This document shows positions 8,574 through 16,737 of a stretch of DNA of 64,000 nucleotides, piece by piece. Position numbers and translations under genes: made by a program. Positions within the stretch are counted from its first letter, which is position 1, and every line of letters begins with the position of its first letter. The notes under the pieces were generated by a model. The model did not search any database. It was not told the origin of the DNA and was given only the letters and a program-made list of their open reading frames with translations. The DNA comes from Algoriphagus sanaruensis (GTDB taxonomy: Bacteria > Bacteroidota > Bacteroidia > Cytophagales > Cyclobacteriaceae): contig NZ_CP012836.1 of assembly GCF_001593605.1 (NCBI RefSeq), positions 1,054,001 to 1,118,000 of the forward strand, read 5' to 3'.

Positions 8574-9683
8574 TTATCCAACTTTTTCTTCTTTAAGGCT
8601 TGGGTAATCGGTGAATCCTTTTTCTCCTGGGGTGTAAAATGTACTTTGATCCCACTCGGCAAGGGGAGCATTTTCTGCAAATCGCTCCACCAGATCAGGA
8701 TTGGAAATAAATGGTTTTCCAAATGCGACTGCATCTGCGAGCCCTTCTTCAATAATTTTGTTCCCTCTTTCCTGGTCAAATGCACTGTTGATGACCAAGG
8801 TACCCTTGTACATTGGTCGATATCGTTTTGCAATATTTGGCTCAGCATACGGGATTTCGCTCACATCTGTGAAAGGTTCGGAAAGATGGAGATAGGCTAA
8901 ATCATAGTCATTCATCTTGGTGATGATGTAGTCAAACGTTGGGATGGTTTCCTCATCCATTGTCATTCCAAACACTCCATGTAAAGAAGGGTTGAGCCGA
9001 ACTCCAATTCGATTTTCTGGCATTACTTCCTTGATAGCGTCAATTACCTCAAAAAGGATTCTTGCACGGTTTTCAATACTTCCTCCATATTCATCAGTTC
9101 GGTGGTTGGAGGTAGCATTGAAAAACTGATGTAGCAAGTAGCCATTGGAGGAGTGAATCTCAATGCCATCAAAACCAGCTTCCATCGCATTTTTTGCTGC
9201 ATTTTTGAAATCAGCAACGGTCTGTTTGATTTCTTCAAGGCTCATTTCCTTGGCTGTTACCGTTTCCTTAAATCCTTGAGGAGTGTAGGATTTAGAATTT
9301 GGATTGGTCGCCGATGCTGAGAGAGGTAATTCTCCTCCGTGAAAATCTGGATGGGACATACGTCCCACGTGCCAAAGCTGAATGAAAATATGCCCTCCTG
9401 CTTCATGAACAGCTTGGGTCACTTGCTTCCAAGCTTCGGTTTGTGCTTCTGAATAGATCCCCGGAGTATTGATATATCCGACTGCTCTAGGGGAAATTTG
9501 AGAGCCTTCAGAAATAATTAATCCAGCTGAGGCTCTTTGCCTATAATAGGTAGCGTGAATATCAAAGACCTTGTTTTCTGGATTTGTGGCTCTACTTCTA
9601 GTCATTGGAGCCATCCAAACTCGATTTTTTAAGGTTAAATCTCCGATTTGAATAGGTTTTAAAAGTGCTTGTGTTGAACTCAT
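8574..9683 (-). CDS. Old yellow enzyme family alkene reductase
   Basis: An FMN-dependent NAD(P)H oxidoreductase that reduces activated C=C bonds or nitro compounds, in the NemA/GTN reductase group. I place the start at 9683 (MSSTQALLKPI, 369 residues), which fits the family N-terminus; an in-frame ATG at 9710 would add nine residues. Motifs seen: WMAPMTRSRA after KNRV, the FQLWHVGR-type segment IQLWHVGRMSHP, and DGIEIHSSNGYLLHQFF. The last contains the His and Asn that bind the substrate carbonyl. The substrate is unknown. The gene is divergent from an SDR gene and followed by its own terminator. Confidence 0.92.
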   Translation of the reverse strand: MSSTQALLKPIQIGDLTLKNRVWMAPMTRSRATNPENKVFDIHATYYRQRASAGLIISEGSQISPRAVGYINTPGIYSEAQTEAWKQVTQAVHEAGGHIFIQLWHVGRMSHPDFHGGELPLSASATNPNSKSYTPQGFKETVTAKEMSLEEIKQTVADFKNAAKNAMEAGFDGIEIHSSNGYLLHQFFNATSNHRTDEYGGSIENRARILFEVIDAIKEVMPENRIGVRLNPSLHGVFGMTMDEETIPTFDYIITKMNDYDLAYLHLSEPFTDVSEIPYAEPNIAKRYRPMYKGTLVINSAFDQERGNKIIEEGLADAVAFGKPFISNPDLVERFAENAPLAEWDQSTFYTPGEKGFTDYPSLKEEKVG

Positions 9684-9792
9684 TGTGGTGTGTTGGTTTG
9701 AAAATTTCATGTCTATACAACTAATTAATTGAAGTAGAAGTTCCTTGAGTCGGGAAGTTTTCTAATTTCAAGCTTGTAATTACCCACCAACC

Positions 9793-10596
9793 ATGGCTCC
9801 CATCTTACTCGTGATAACTGGTGCTGCAAGTGGCATCGGACTTCAGCTTGCTCGGCATTTTGTATCCCATCAATTACCTCTGATTCTCTTGGACAATCAG
9901 AAAGAAAAACTGCTTGAGCATTTTCAGGAGGCAAAGAATGTAAAATTGGTGGTAGGAAATGCTTCCAAAGAGGCTACCTGGCAAGAGGTAATACAAAAAG
10001 CTCGCGAAATTCAACTTCCTATTTCTCATTTAATCAATTGTGCAGGAGTAATTCGTCCTGGCTTTTTGTCTGACTATGCTATTTCAGACATGGATTACCA
10101 CTTGGATATTAATGCAAAAGGAACAATCCTCGGTACGACTTTGATTGGAAGAGAGATGAAGCTTCAGGAGTTTGGTCATATTATTAATTTTTCTTCTTTG
10201 GCAGGTTTAGCGCCAGTTTCGGGATTGAGCTTGTACGTTGCTTCAAAATTTGCTGTCAGAGGGTTTTCTTTGTCAGTTGCTGCCGAACTCAGGGATTTTG
10301 GAGTGGATGTAAGTGTGATATGTCCCGATTTGGTGAATACGCCGATGTTGGATTTGCAATTGAACTACCCTGAAGAAGCAAAACTGACATTTAGTGGCCC
10401 TTTAAAAGTTCTTCAACCGGCGGACTTGGTTCGAGAAGTTCTTGCTTTGATCGAAAAGCCTAAGTTGCAGGTAACTGTTCCTCCATCGCGTGGCTTACTC
10501 GCAAAAATCGCCGGAGCGTGGCCTTCCTTCGCCGAAATTTTCAGAAATTCTTTGGAGAAAAAAGGGAGAAAAAACCTTCAAAAACTTCGAGAATAA
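9793..10596 (+). CDS. Short-chain dehydrogenase/reductase
   Basis: A 267-residue classical SDR. The cofactor motif is TGAASGIG (about residues 9-16), with the NAG-type segment NCAGVIRPG near 76-84. The catalytic pair is in the YVASK motif (about 147-151) preceded by the Ser of NFSSLAG. An acidic residue at the end of the second strand (LLDNQ) suggests NAD(H) preference, which is inference. It is divergent from the ene-reductase gene with only about 110 nt between the starts. The two reductases could act in the same redox conversion. No substrate can be assigned. Confidence 0.87.
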   Translation: MAPILLVITGAASGIGLQLARHFVSHQLPLILLDNQKEKLLEHFQEAKNVKLVVGNASKEATWQEVIQKAREIQLPISHLINCAGVIRPGFLSDYAISDMDYHLDINAKGTILGTTLIGREMKLQEFGHIINFSSLAGLAPVSGLSLYVASKFAVRGFSLSVAAELRDFGVDVSVICPDLVNTPMLDLQLNYPEEAKLTFSGPLKVLQPADLVREVLALIEKPKLQVTVPPSRGLLAKIAGAWPSFAEIFRNSLEKKGRKNLQKLRE

Positions 10597-10624
10597 CCGA
10601 TTTCAGTTGATTAACACTTTTTAA

Positions 10625-10694
10625 TACGATTATTTTCGTATTTATTTTTGGATTACGATGTTCTTCGTATAACTTTGGTACGAAAGCTATCGTA
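10625..10694 (+). promoter_or_regulatory. blaI promoter with three BlaI-type operators
   Basis: Three perfect dyads TACGA-N6-TCGTA occupy 10625-10640, 10654-10669 and 10679-10694. A Bacteroidota promoter fits between them: -33 TTG at 10648-10650, a 19-nt spacer, and -7 box TAACTTTG at 10670-10677. Operator 2 fills the spacer exactly. Operator 3 covers the expected start of transcription and ends 9 nt before the blaI ATG at 10704. This geometry is what autorepression by the downstream BlaI/MecI-type protein would require. Binding is inferred; the repeats and promoter are seen directly. Confidence 0.85.
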
Positions 10695-10703
10695 ATTAAT
10701 CCT

Positions 10704-11078
10704 ATGAACAAACCAACTGAAGCTGAACTGGAGATTTTATCTATCCTCTGGGAGATGAAAGAGGCCAGTGTCCGTCAAGTTCATGAACGACTGACAGAGA
10801 CCAAAGACACGGGCTACACGACCACGTTGAAGATCATGCAAATCATGCATGCCAAGGGAATGCTCGCACGTGACGAGCAGAATCGTACCCACCTTTATCG
10901 CCCGCTGGTGAAACAGGGAGAGACCCAAAAATCCCTTTTGAAAAATTTACTTTCCACGGCTTTTGGAGGGTCTTCCAAATCGCTGGTTATGCAGGCATTG
11001 GGTCAAGACAAGCCTTCCAAGGCGGAATTAGATGAAATTAGAGCGTTTCTCGACAACCTTGAAAATGAAGATCAATGA
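10704..11078 (+). CDS. BlaI/MecI/CopY-family transcriptional repressor
   Basis: A 124-residue winged-helix repressor of the penicillinase-repressor family. The start MNKPTEAELEILSILWEM is the family hallmark, followed by the recognition-helix region SVRQVHERL and TTTLKIMQIMHAKGML. The C-terminal half, containing LVMQALGQ, is the dimerisation and cleavage region in relatives. It overlaps the M56 gene by 4 nt (ATGA), so the two proteins should be made together. By family analogy the partner M56 protein triggers loss of repressor activity. Three dyads lie directly upstream. The pair need not concern beta-lactams; similar pairs are common in Bacteroidota. Confidence 0.93.
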   Translation: MNKPTEAELEILSILWEMKEASVRQVHERLTETKDTGYTTTLKIMQIMHAKGMLARDEQNRTHLYRPLVKQGETQKSLLKNLLSTAFGGSSKSLVMQALGQDKPSKAELDEIRAFLDNLENEDQ

Positions 11079-13000
11079 AACTTTTAAATGATTGGATCTC
11101 AGAGGAGATGCTTAAAGTGCTAGGCTGGACGCTAGTGCATACACTTTGGCAAATGGTTTTGGTAGCTGGGATTTTATGGATCGCTTTACGATTACTAAAA
11201 AGATCCAGCCCTGCCCTGAAGTACGGACTTGCAGTTGGGGCTTTGCTTGTTTCATTCCTGCTGACCTTGGGGACTTTTGTTTACGAATGGTCACTAGCTG
11301 CTCCCAATCAAGGATTTACTATTGAAAAGACCCAGATTTTTTTGTTGGAATCTAGTGCGGTAATTCAAGAAATCACCCTTGAAAACAGAATGGCTCAAGT
11401 GATGTTCTGGATCGACCAGAATCTCTCCATATTGGTTAATTTCTGGTTTTTTGGTTCGCTTTTGTTTCTTTTCCGATTTGTTAATAGCCTTTCGGAGATC
11501 CGCAATCTCCGGAAAAGCGCCGCTCTAATTCAAGACTTTGAGTTGGAAAAAACTACCTATCGGCTTATGGGTAAGCTTGGGATCAATCGGAGCGTAGAGT
11601 TGAGAAGTAGTATTGAATCTCAATCTCCCTTGACTTTTGGTACAATCAAGCCAGTGATATTGCTTCCTGCTGCATTGATATTCCATCTTAATACAGCTCA
11701 GTTGGAGGCAATTATTGCCCACGAATTAGCCCATGTCAAGCGTAATGATTACCTGAGTAATCTCCTTCTTTCGGGACTTGAAGTGGTGTTTTTTTTCCAT
11801 CCTTGTTATTGGTGGATGAGTCAGACGGTGAAGGAACTGCGGGAAAATGCGGCTGATGATTTGGCGATCAAAGCTGGTATCGAACCCAGGGTCTTAGCTA
11901 CTGGTCTTGCTGAAGTGCTCAATTTTGCAAAGCAAAATTCACCAGAATTGGCTTTAGCGGCTGGGAAAAAAAGAAACCCTACGCTATTAAGAATCAAGCG
12001 AATGCTTGGTTATCATACTGAAAACTATCCACAAACCCCAATTATTTCGATCCCTATGATACTCACGCTTTTTCTCAGTGCCGGCCTGATGGCTAGTGCC
12101 CAACAAGACGCCCCCAAAACAGAATTCCCAATCGAGGTAAATCCGGTCACGGATGCTTCACCCCTTGCTGTTGCCTTTGAACCTGTATTAGATACTCTTC
12201 CTCCTATCCAAACGACGGTCTGGAATACGAAAGAGCATCGGATTTCTTTTACTACTGACGAAGGAGTCCACTATGTGATCTTAGGAGATAAGTTGATTTC
12301 AGGAAATGATACGCTTACCCTAAGTCCAAAACTCAAAGCCGAGCTGGAGAAATTATATGAAATGGAAGGGGTGGCCATGCCTGAGCTCATTCTTCCAGAA
12401 ATGCCTGAATTCCAGGAAGAGTGGATAGTTCCAGTTCCTGATTACGATTTAGAAATTCCTTTGCCTCTAGATCCTATCGAGCCACCGTTTGTAGATTTTG
12501 ATTTTGAGAACTTGCCGTCTTGGAATTTTAACTTCGGAGATACTTCCAAAATGACTCCTGCTGAACGTGAACAAATGCGGAAAGAGATGGAGCTAAATTG
12601 GTCTAAATGGTCAGAAAATGCTGCCAAAAATGCCAAAGAATGGGAAGCGAAATGGAAAGCCAATGAAGGAGAATGGAAACAGCGAATGGTCGAGTGGGAG
12701 GCAAAATTCAAAGCAGAGTTTGAGCCCAAGATGAAAGAATTCGAGCTGAAGATGAAAGAATGGCAGACTCAAAATGAGCCTAAAATGCAAGAATTTGAGG
12801 CAAAAATGAAAGAGTGGCAAGCCGCCCAAGAACCAAAGTTAAAAGAATGGGAGGCCAAGATTAAAGAATGGGAAATTGCCCAGAAACCCAAGATGGAGGA
12901 GTTTCATCGGAAGATGGAAATCTGGCAAAAAGAGCATCAAATGAAGATGCAAGAGTTTCAAAAGCTAGTCCAAGAGGAATTCAAAAAAGAAAATAAATAA
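11075..13000 (+). CDS. M56-family (BlaR1-like) membrane metalloprotease with repeat tail
   Basis: A 641-residue sensor protease. Predicted membrane segments lie at about residues 13-37, 46-70, 112-135 and 325-345. The zinc site HELAH is at 216-220, with a probable third ligand in RENAADDLA further on. In BlaR1 systems this domain responds to an external signal and inactivates the cognate BlaI repressor, encoded just upstream with a 4-nt overlap. The C-terminus lacks the penicillin-binding sensor domain of true BlaR1. Instead it has a proline- and acid-rich segment (about 345-500) and then an E/K/W/M-rich helix built of 18-residue repeats. The signal it senses is unknown. Confidence 0.9.
   Translation: MKLLNDWISEEMLKVLGWTLVHTLWQMVLVAGILWIALRLLKRSSPALKYGLAVGALLVSFLLTLGTFVYEWSLAAPNQGFTIEKTQIFLLESSAVIQEITLENRMAQVMFWIDQNLSILVNFWFFGSLLFLFRFVNSLSEIRNLRKSAALIQDFELEKTTYRLMGKLGINRSVELRSSIESQSPLTFGTIKPVILLPAALIFHLNTAQLEAIIAHELAHVKRNDYLSNLLLSGLEVVFFFHPCYWWMSQTVKELRENAADDLAIKAGIEPRVLATGLAEVLNFAKQNSPELALAAGKKRNPTLLRIKRMLGYHTENYPQTPIISIPMILTLFLSAGLMASAQQDAPKTEFPIEVNPVTDASPLAVAFEPVLDTLPPIQTTVWNTKEHRISFTTDEGVHYVILGDKLISGNDTLTLSPKLKAELEKLYEMEGVAMPELILPEMPEFQEEWIVPVPDYDLEIPLPLDPIEPPFVDFDFENLPSWNFNFGDTSKMTPAEREQMRKEMELNWSKWSENAAKNAKEWEAKWKANEGEWKQRMVEWEAKFKAEFEPKMKEFELKMKEWQTQNEPKMQEFEAKMKEWQAAQEPKLKEWEAKIKEWEIAQKPKMEEFHRKMEIWQKEHQMKMQEFQKLVQEEFKKENK
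12668..12937 (+). repeat. Five 54-bp (18-residue) repeats in the M56 gene
   Basis: Residues 532-621 of the M56 protein fall into consecutive 18-residue units. The last four (starting at 12722, 12776, 12830, 12884) follow the pattern [EK]PK[ML]xE[FW]xxK[MI]x[EI]W and three residues. The first unit (12668) is more diverged. Eighteen residues equal five alpha-helical turns, so equivalent residues stack on the same helix face and give a long amphipathic rod with aromatic residues in register. Confidence 0.8.
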
Positions 13001-13016
13001 AGTGTGTTGATTAAAA

Positions 13017-13047
13017 ACAAAAGACCTGCTCATTGAGCAGGTCTTTT
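13017..13047. terminator. Bidirectional terminator
   Basis: The stem AAGACCTGCTC/GAGCAGGTCTT (13021-13045) has a 3-nt loop, with A residues before it and T residues after it. It lies 16 nt after the M56 stop and 14 nt before the stop of the converging TonB receptor gene, so it can serve both. Confidence 0.92.
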
Positions 13048-13060
13048 TAGAATTGAGTAG

Positions 13061-15238
13061 TTAGATTTTTATTCCAATTGAAATAGTTAAGCTTCTTCCG
13101 TCCGAAGGCCAAATCCCTGGGCCAGGATACATTTGAGGCCTTTTGGTAAAGTATGATTTGTTAAGGATATTAAGCAAGCTTGCCCTAAAGGTTAAATTTT
13201 GAAGCTGGTAAATTCCCTGAAGGTCCCAAAGATGATAGGAAGGTACGGGTCCTACTGCTCCGGAAGGAGGTGGGATTTGGGTATTTAGTGCATCCGAAAA
13301 AGATTGACTTACAAATTGATGTTGAAGTGAAACTTGGAGTGATTGGCTTGAATAATTAATTCCATTTCTACTTATCCAATCTGGAGCGGCTTCCACATGA
13401 TTACCTTTAATTGATACATTTTCACTTCCATTACTGATGAATCCTCTTATGTATCGTGCATTCATCCAACTTGAAGATGTATATATCGAAATTGAAGCCT
13501 TTTCAGAGTGATAAAATTCAAAGTCCCAAAGCAATTCTAATCCGGAAGTCTTACTATCACCTATATTACTTTTTTGAATGAGAAATTGCCCTTCTTCCTC
13601 GATTAAAAGGTTACCTATCCTATTTCCAATCAGGGTCTGAAAAAGGGTTGCATTAAAATGTAAATACTCATTTGGATTACTTTCCCAACCGATCTCCGAG
13701 TTGTACCCAAAACTATCCTCTAAATTAGAACTGATGACATATAACGGTGAACTTGGAATGATATCTTGAAAAAGAACAGGTCTGTTTGCTTGCGAAATCC
13801 CTGCATAAAATCGATTCGTCAACGAAGGTTTATATTCAGCGTTGATGCCTAAGGTGATAAAATTATAATCGATTTGAACTGGTACTTTTGAGGATTCTAA
13901 GTAGGAGATTGATCCACTTAGTTCGGAGCTTCCTTGTTGAATTCTGACCCCCGGACTTAGGCTAAAATTTTGACTAATAAGGACTTGGTTTTCCAAAGCA
14001 AAGCTTATGCTTTTACTCTTTAAATTCATGTCTCTTGGGAATTTTCCTGAGATACTTAGGTCATAATCTGATCCGGTTGTTCCTTTTCCTCTTTGTTTTC
14101 TGTCGAAGGAATTGTTGAAAAACCGACTTGAAAGAGAGAGGTTATTTTTAATATTTCCTAGACTATACTGATGGAGGACTCGTCCTTCAACTGTTCGGGT
14201 ATGGTAGTTATCTATATCGACATTTCGATTGAAATAATCATTGGTCTCGGGATGGATGGCATCTGGGATATCAGCCATTGCATCAAATGTGACTGAGCTT
14301 CGCTGACCAAAAACGCCACTTCCTACAAGACTAAATTTAGTGTCTTTGCCTAAACGCCCCTCCATGCTAATTGCAGGAATCCAAATTTCAGGGCTGTAGT
14401 AATTCCTAGTACGTGTAGCTTGAGTTGGGTTTTCTTCGAATTTTAAGTCATTAAGAGGGCCAGGAATCCGATACAAGTAAGTACTTCTAGATACTTCTGC
14501 CTTTAGATTTAGGTTTTTATTGGCTTTGTAATTTATCTCAATATGTTCCGAGTCAGATTGGGATTCAGCGCCTTCTCTATATCCGTTGGAATGTCTTTTT
14601 TGGAAATAGCCATAATAGGACCACTTTCCTTTAGTTCCTCCTATTGAAATGAAGTTGGCTAGCATGCCAAAGCTTCCAATTGAGGTTATATTTTCTAGGC
14701 TAAAAGTCTTTGAAGAGTCAGCTGATTTCAATACGTAATTCAACATTCCGCCAAATTGCTGTCCATATTGGAGTGCTCCTGTTCCTCTGATCAACTCGAT
14801 ACGCTCCACCGCCTCCATAGGCATAGAGTAGTGGCTTGCTGGATAACCATAGATATCGGTGTTGATCATGACACCGTTTTGTCGAACATTAAATTCCCAA
14901 CTTCTGTGTCCATCAAGGCCTCTTACTGATACATTAATTTGATTGCCAGTGCCATCCATGTCATAAATAAAAGCTCCAGGAACCTTGGCAAAAAGTGTCC
15001 TTCCTGTTTTTTCGGCGAGATTAACGGCAAGTCCACTCAGATTAATGACTTCGGTTTTACGACCTCCAATGATTTGGAGATTGTGGATATTTGGTGTTGG
15101 TCGAATGGGGTTTTGTTGTCCCAGATTTTGAATTTGAAATTCCTTCAAATCTATGGTTCTCAGGGTGTCTTGGATAGCCCATGAATAAATGGTTGGGATT
15201 AGGCAAAATAGGATGCCTAAAACAAGTTTTTGTTTCAT
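13061..15238 (-). CDS. TonB-dependent outer membrane receptor (FecA-like)
   Basis: A 725-residue active-transport receptor with a 22-strand barrel expected after an N-terminal plug. A signal peptide covers about residues 1-22. The plug (about 55-170) contains VSVRGLDGHRSWEFNV, the VERIELIRGTGALQYG motif and GGMLNYVLK, which resemble iron-dicitrate and other siderophore receptors. There is no carboxypeptidase-like N-terminal domain, unlike the other receptors in the window. The C-terminus ends in an aromatic/hydrophobic final strand (LTISIGIKI). Upstream on the same strand, 32 nt away, is a small membrane protein gene. Substrate uncertain; iron chelate is the best guess. Confidence 0.88.
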   Translation of the reverse strand: MKQKLVLGILFCLIPTIYSWAIQDTLRTIDLKEFQIQNLGQQNPIRPTPNIHNLQIIGGRKTEVINLSGLAVNLAEKTGRTLFAKVPGAFIYDMDGTGNQINVSVRGLDGHRSWEFNVRQNGVMINTDIYGYPASHYSMPMEAVERIELIRGTGALQYGQQFGGMLNYVLKSADSSKTFSLENITSIGSFGMLANFISIGGTKGKWSYYGYFQKRHSNGYREGAESQSDSEHIEINYKANKNLNLKAEVSRSTYLYRIPGPLNDLKFEENPTQATRTRNYYSPEIWIPAISMEGRLGKDTKFSLVGSGVFGQRSSVTFDAMADIPDAIHPETNDYFNRNVDIDNYHTRTVEGRVLHQYSLGNIKNNLSLSSRFFNNSFDRKQRGKGTTGSDYDLSISGKFPRDMNLKSKSISFALENQVLISQNFSLSPGVRIQQGSSELSGSISYLESSKVPVQIDYNFITLGINAEYKPSLTNRFYAGISQANRPVLFQDIIPSSPLYVISSNLEDSFGYNSEIGWESNPNEYLHFNATLFQTLIGNRIGNLLIEEEGQFLIQKSNIGDSKTSGLELLWDFEFYHSEKASISIYTSSSWMNARYIRGFISNGSENVSIKGNHVEAAPDWISRNGINYSSQSLQVSLQHQFVSQSFSDALNTQIPPPSGAVGPVPSYHLWDLQGIYQLQNLTFRASLLNILNKSYFTKRPQMYPGPGIWPSDGRSLTISIGIKI

Positions 15239-15270
15239 TTTTAGGTTTGTTTGATGTAAAAATTAAATCC

Positions 15271-15855
15271 TTAGAAAATCAAAAAGTCTAATGGAGGTGG
15301 GGTAAGGATTTCTAAAACTTTGTCAGAATAAAACGATTTTGACTCGTGTAAAATATGTTCTATTCTAATTCGAACTGGATTTTGAAATTCAAGAAAAAAG
15401 ATGTCTTGTAAATAATTTTTAAAGATTGATTTAATGAGAAGCTTTTGAGAAGTTGGAATATCTTTTCCTCTTCCTTCTGAAAAAAAGGAACTCATCCATT
15501 CATGTAATTCCTGAGCAAATGAATTTTGGATTTCATCAGGCAGAATGATTACTTCAAAATGATCCTCAAAAAACCGTTGACCGATCACTCTGTTCCATGT
15601 TCCATCAATCTCGATCGAAATGTTTGCAGGGCTAAAATTTTCTTGATTTCTGCCGTAAGGCATGGTTAATGGTTTGCGGATTAATCTGACTTCGGAAAAG
15701 TTCAGATCCTCCGACCAAATTTTTTCTTCCCAATAATGATCAATGATGCGTGGCATCAAATAGCTCAAGGCAATAAATCCTAAATGGTAAATTACCATTG
15801 TACTTAAAAGGAATATAGCCGAATGTTTTTTCACTTGGGTAAAAGGCGTTACCAA
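15271..15855 (-). CDS. Uncharacterised single-pass membrane protein
   Basis: I do not recognise this 194-residue protein. It has one predicted membrane helix (about residues 12-34) after a short, basic N-terminus, so the remaining 160 residues are probably periplasmic. The soluble part has no cysteine pair or known motif. It ends in a proline-rich tail PPPLDFLIF. It is the first gene of a probable two-gene unit with the TonB receptor (32 nt apart), so a role in uptake through that receptor, or in its regulation, is plausible. Reading frame integrity and operon position support it as a real gene. Confidence 0.7.
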   Translation of the reverse strand: MVTPFTQVKKHSAIFLLSTMVIYHLGFIALSYLMPRIIDHYWEEKIWSEDLNFSEVRLIRKPLTMPYGRNQENFSPANISIEIDGTWNRVIGQRFFEDHFEVIILPDEIQNSFAQELHEWMSSFFSEGRGKDIPTSQKLLIKSIFKNYLQDIFFLEFQNPVRIRIEHILHESKSFYSDKVLEILTPPPLDFLIF

Positions 15856-16204
15856 GACGCTTGGCAGGGATTATAAAACGAATTAAAGCTATTTTTTAGA
15901 GGGGCCCAATTTTCAGCCAAATAGATTTTTGAAGGAATAAAATCTATAAAATGTTTTTTTAGTTTTTACGGATAGTCGATTTTTTGCACTTCCTTTTTGG
16001 GATTTTGCCCCACTTTTTGGAGAAAGATGTTTTCAAGTCATGTCCATCATCATTTTTAAATCAAAAAAAGGCCCAATATCGATCGAATAAGCCCTTTTTT
16101 AGATCATTCGATCCTTTCGATAATCCCTTGAAAATCAGTAAAAATTTTGTCCTTTTTTTTTAAAAAATATTGGGATGGAAATTTCTTTTGGCTACTTTTA
16201 ATCC
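15856..16204. other. Divergent intergenic region with overlapping inverted repeats
   Basis: This AT-rich gap precedes mraZ. A terminator-like hairpin can form from the A run at 16064-16071 and CCTTTTTT at 16093-16100 (8 bp). A second inverted repeat, GATCGAAT at 16081-16088 with ATTCGATC at 16106-16113, overlaps its loop and 3' arm, so the two structures exclude each other. No complete promoter consensus was found upstream of them on the plus strand. I see no gene in the gap. Confidence 0.45.
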
Positions 16205-16261
16205 AAAGTGGGAAAAAGTGGGGGAAAGTGGTAGAAAGTGAATTTCCTTTTCTTACTTTTG
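16205..16261 (+). promoter_or_regulatory. mraZ promoter with four MraZ boxes
   Basis: AAAGTG occurs four times with exact 10-bp spacing, starting at 16205, 16215, 16225 and 16235. The first two are extended to AAAGTGGG and the third to AAAGTGG. Tandem boxes of this kind at one helical turn are the known MraZ binding pattern in E. coli and Mollicutes. A -7 box TACTTTTG follows at 16254-16261, and the boxes fall over the expected -33 region. The mraZ ATG is at 16298. Autoregulation of the dcw operon by MraZ is therefore likely. Confidence 0.88.
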
Positions 16262-16297
16262 TCTTTACAGAAAACTCTATTAATCCGAGTCTATCCT

Positions 16298-16732
16298 ATG
16301 TTCAACAGTCAATACGATGCCAAGTTAGATCCCAAGGGGCGTTTGGTATTGCCGTCTAAAATTAAGTCGGCAATTCCAGAGGCGAATGGGGCTACGCTTA
16401 TGCTTCGGATGGCCGAGGACAAATGCTTAGCACTCTATCCGATGGTAGAGTATAAAAAGCTTGAAAATCAAATCAAGTCACTGAACATCAACAATCCTGA
16501 GCAGCGTATGCTGCAACGGTCTTTTTTCAATTCTATCGTTGAGGTAGAGCTGGATAATGCAGGTCGACTTTTGATTCCCAAGCTTTATCAAACCTATGCC
16601 GGGTTGGAAAAGGATGTGGTTGTCGTAGGCATGGGAACTCGTATCGAACTCTGGAATCCTGAATCTTATCTCAAGAACATCATTGTAGATCCGGCGGACT
16701 TGTCCAGCCTGATGGAAAAGTATCTCTCCTAA
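16298..16732 (+). CDS. mraZ: Transcriptional regulator MraZ
   Basis: A 144-residue DNA-binding protein with two SpoVT/AbrB-type swapped-hairpin halves. The signature DPKGRLVLPSKIK is near residues 10-22, and the second copy DNAGRLLIPKLY near 86-97. MraZ forms a ring-shaped oligomer and regulates its own dcw operon. I place the start at ATG 16298 (MFNSQYDAKLDPKGR). An upstream in-frame ATG at 16238 lies inside the MraZ boxes and would add 20 unrelated residues. It heads the division cluster, with 5 nt to rsmH. Confidence 0.95.
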   Translation: MFNSQYDAKLDPKGRLVLPSKIKSAIPEANGATLMLRMAEDKCLALYPMVEYKKLENQIKSLNINNPEQRMLQRSFFNSIVEVELDNAGRLLIPKLYQTYAGLEKDVVVVGMGTRIELWNPESYLKNIIVDPADLSSLMEKYLS

Positions 16733-16737
16733 GCGCT

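Noticed and set aside
16205..16240. CRISPR-like or minisatellite array from the regular 10-bp AAAGTG repeats
   Set aside because: The unit is far too short for CRISPR and its position directly upstream of mraZ matches MraZ binding sites.
16238..16297. Upstream ATG for mraZ
   Set aside because: It lies within the operator boxes and before the expected transcription start; the added residues do not resemble the MraZ N-terminus.
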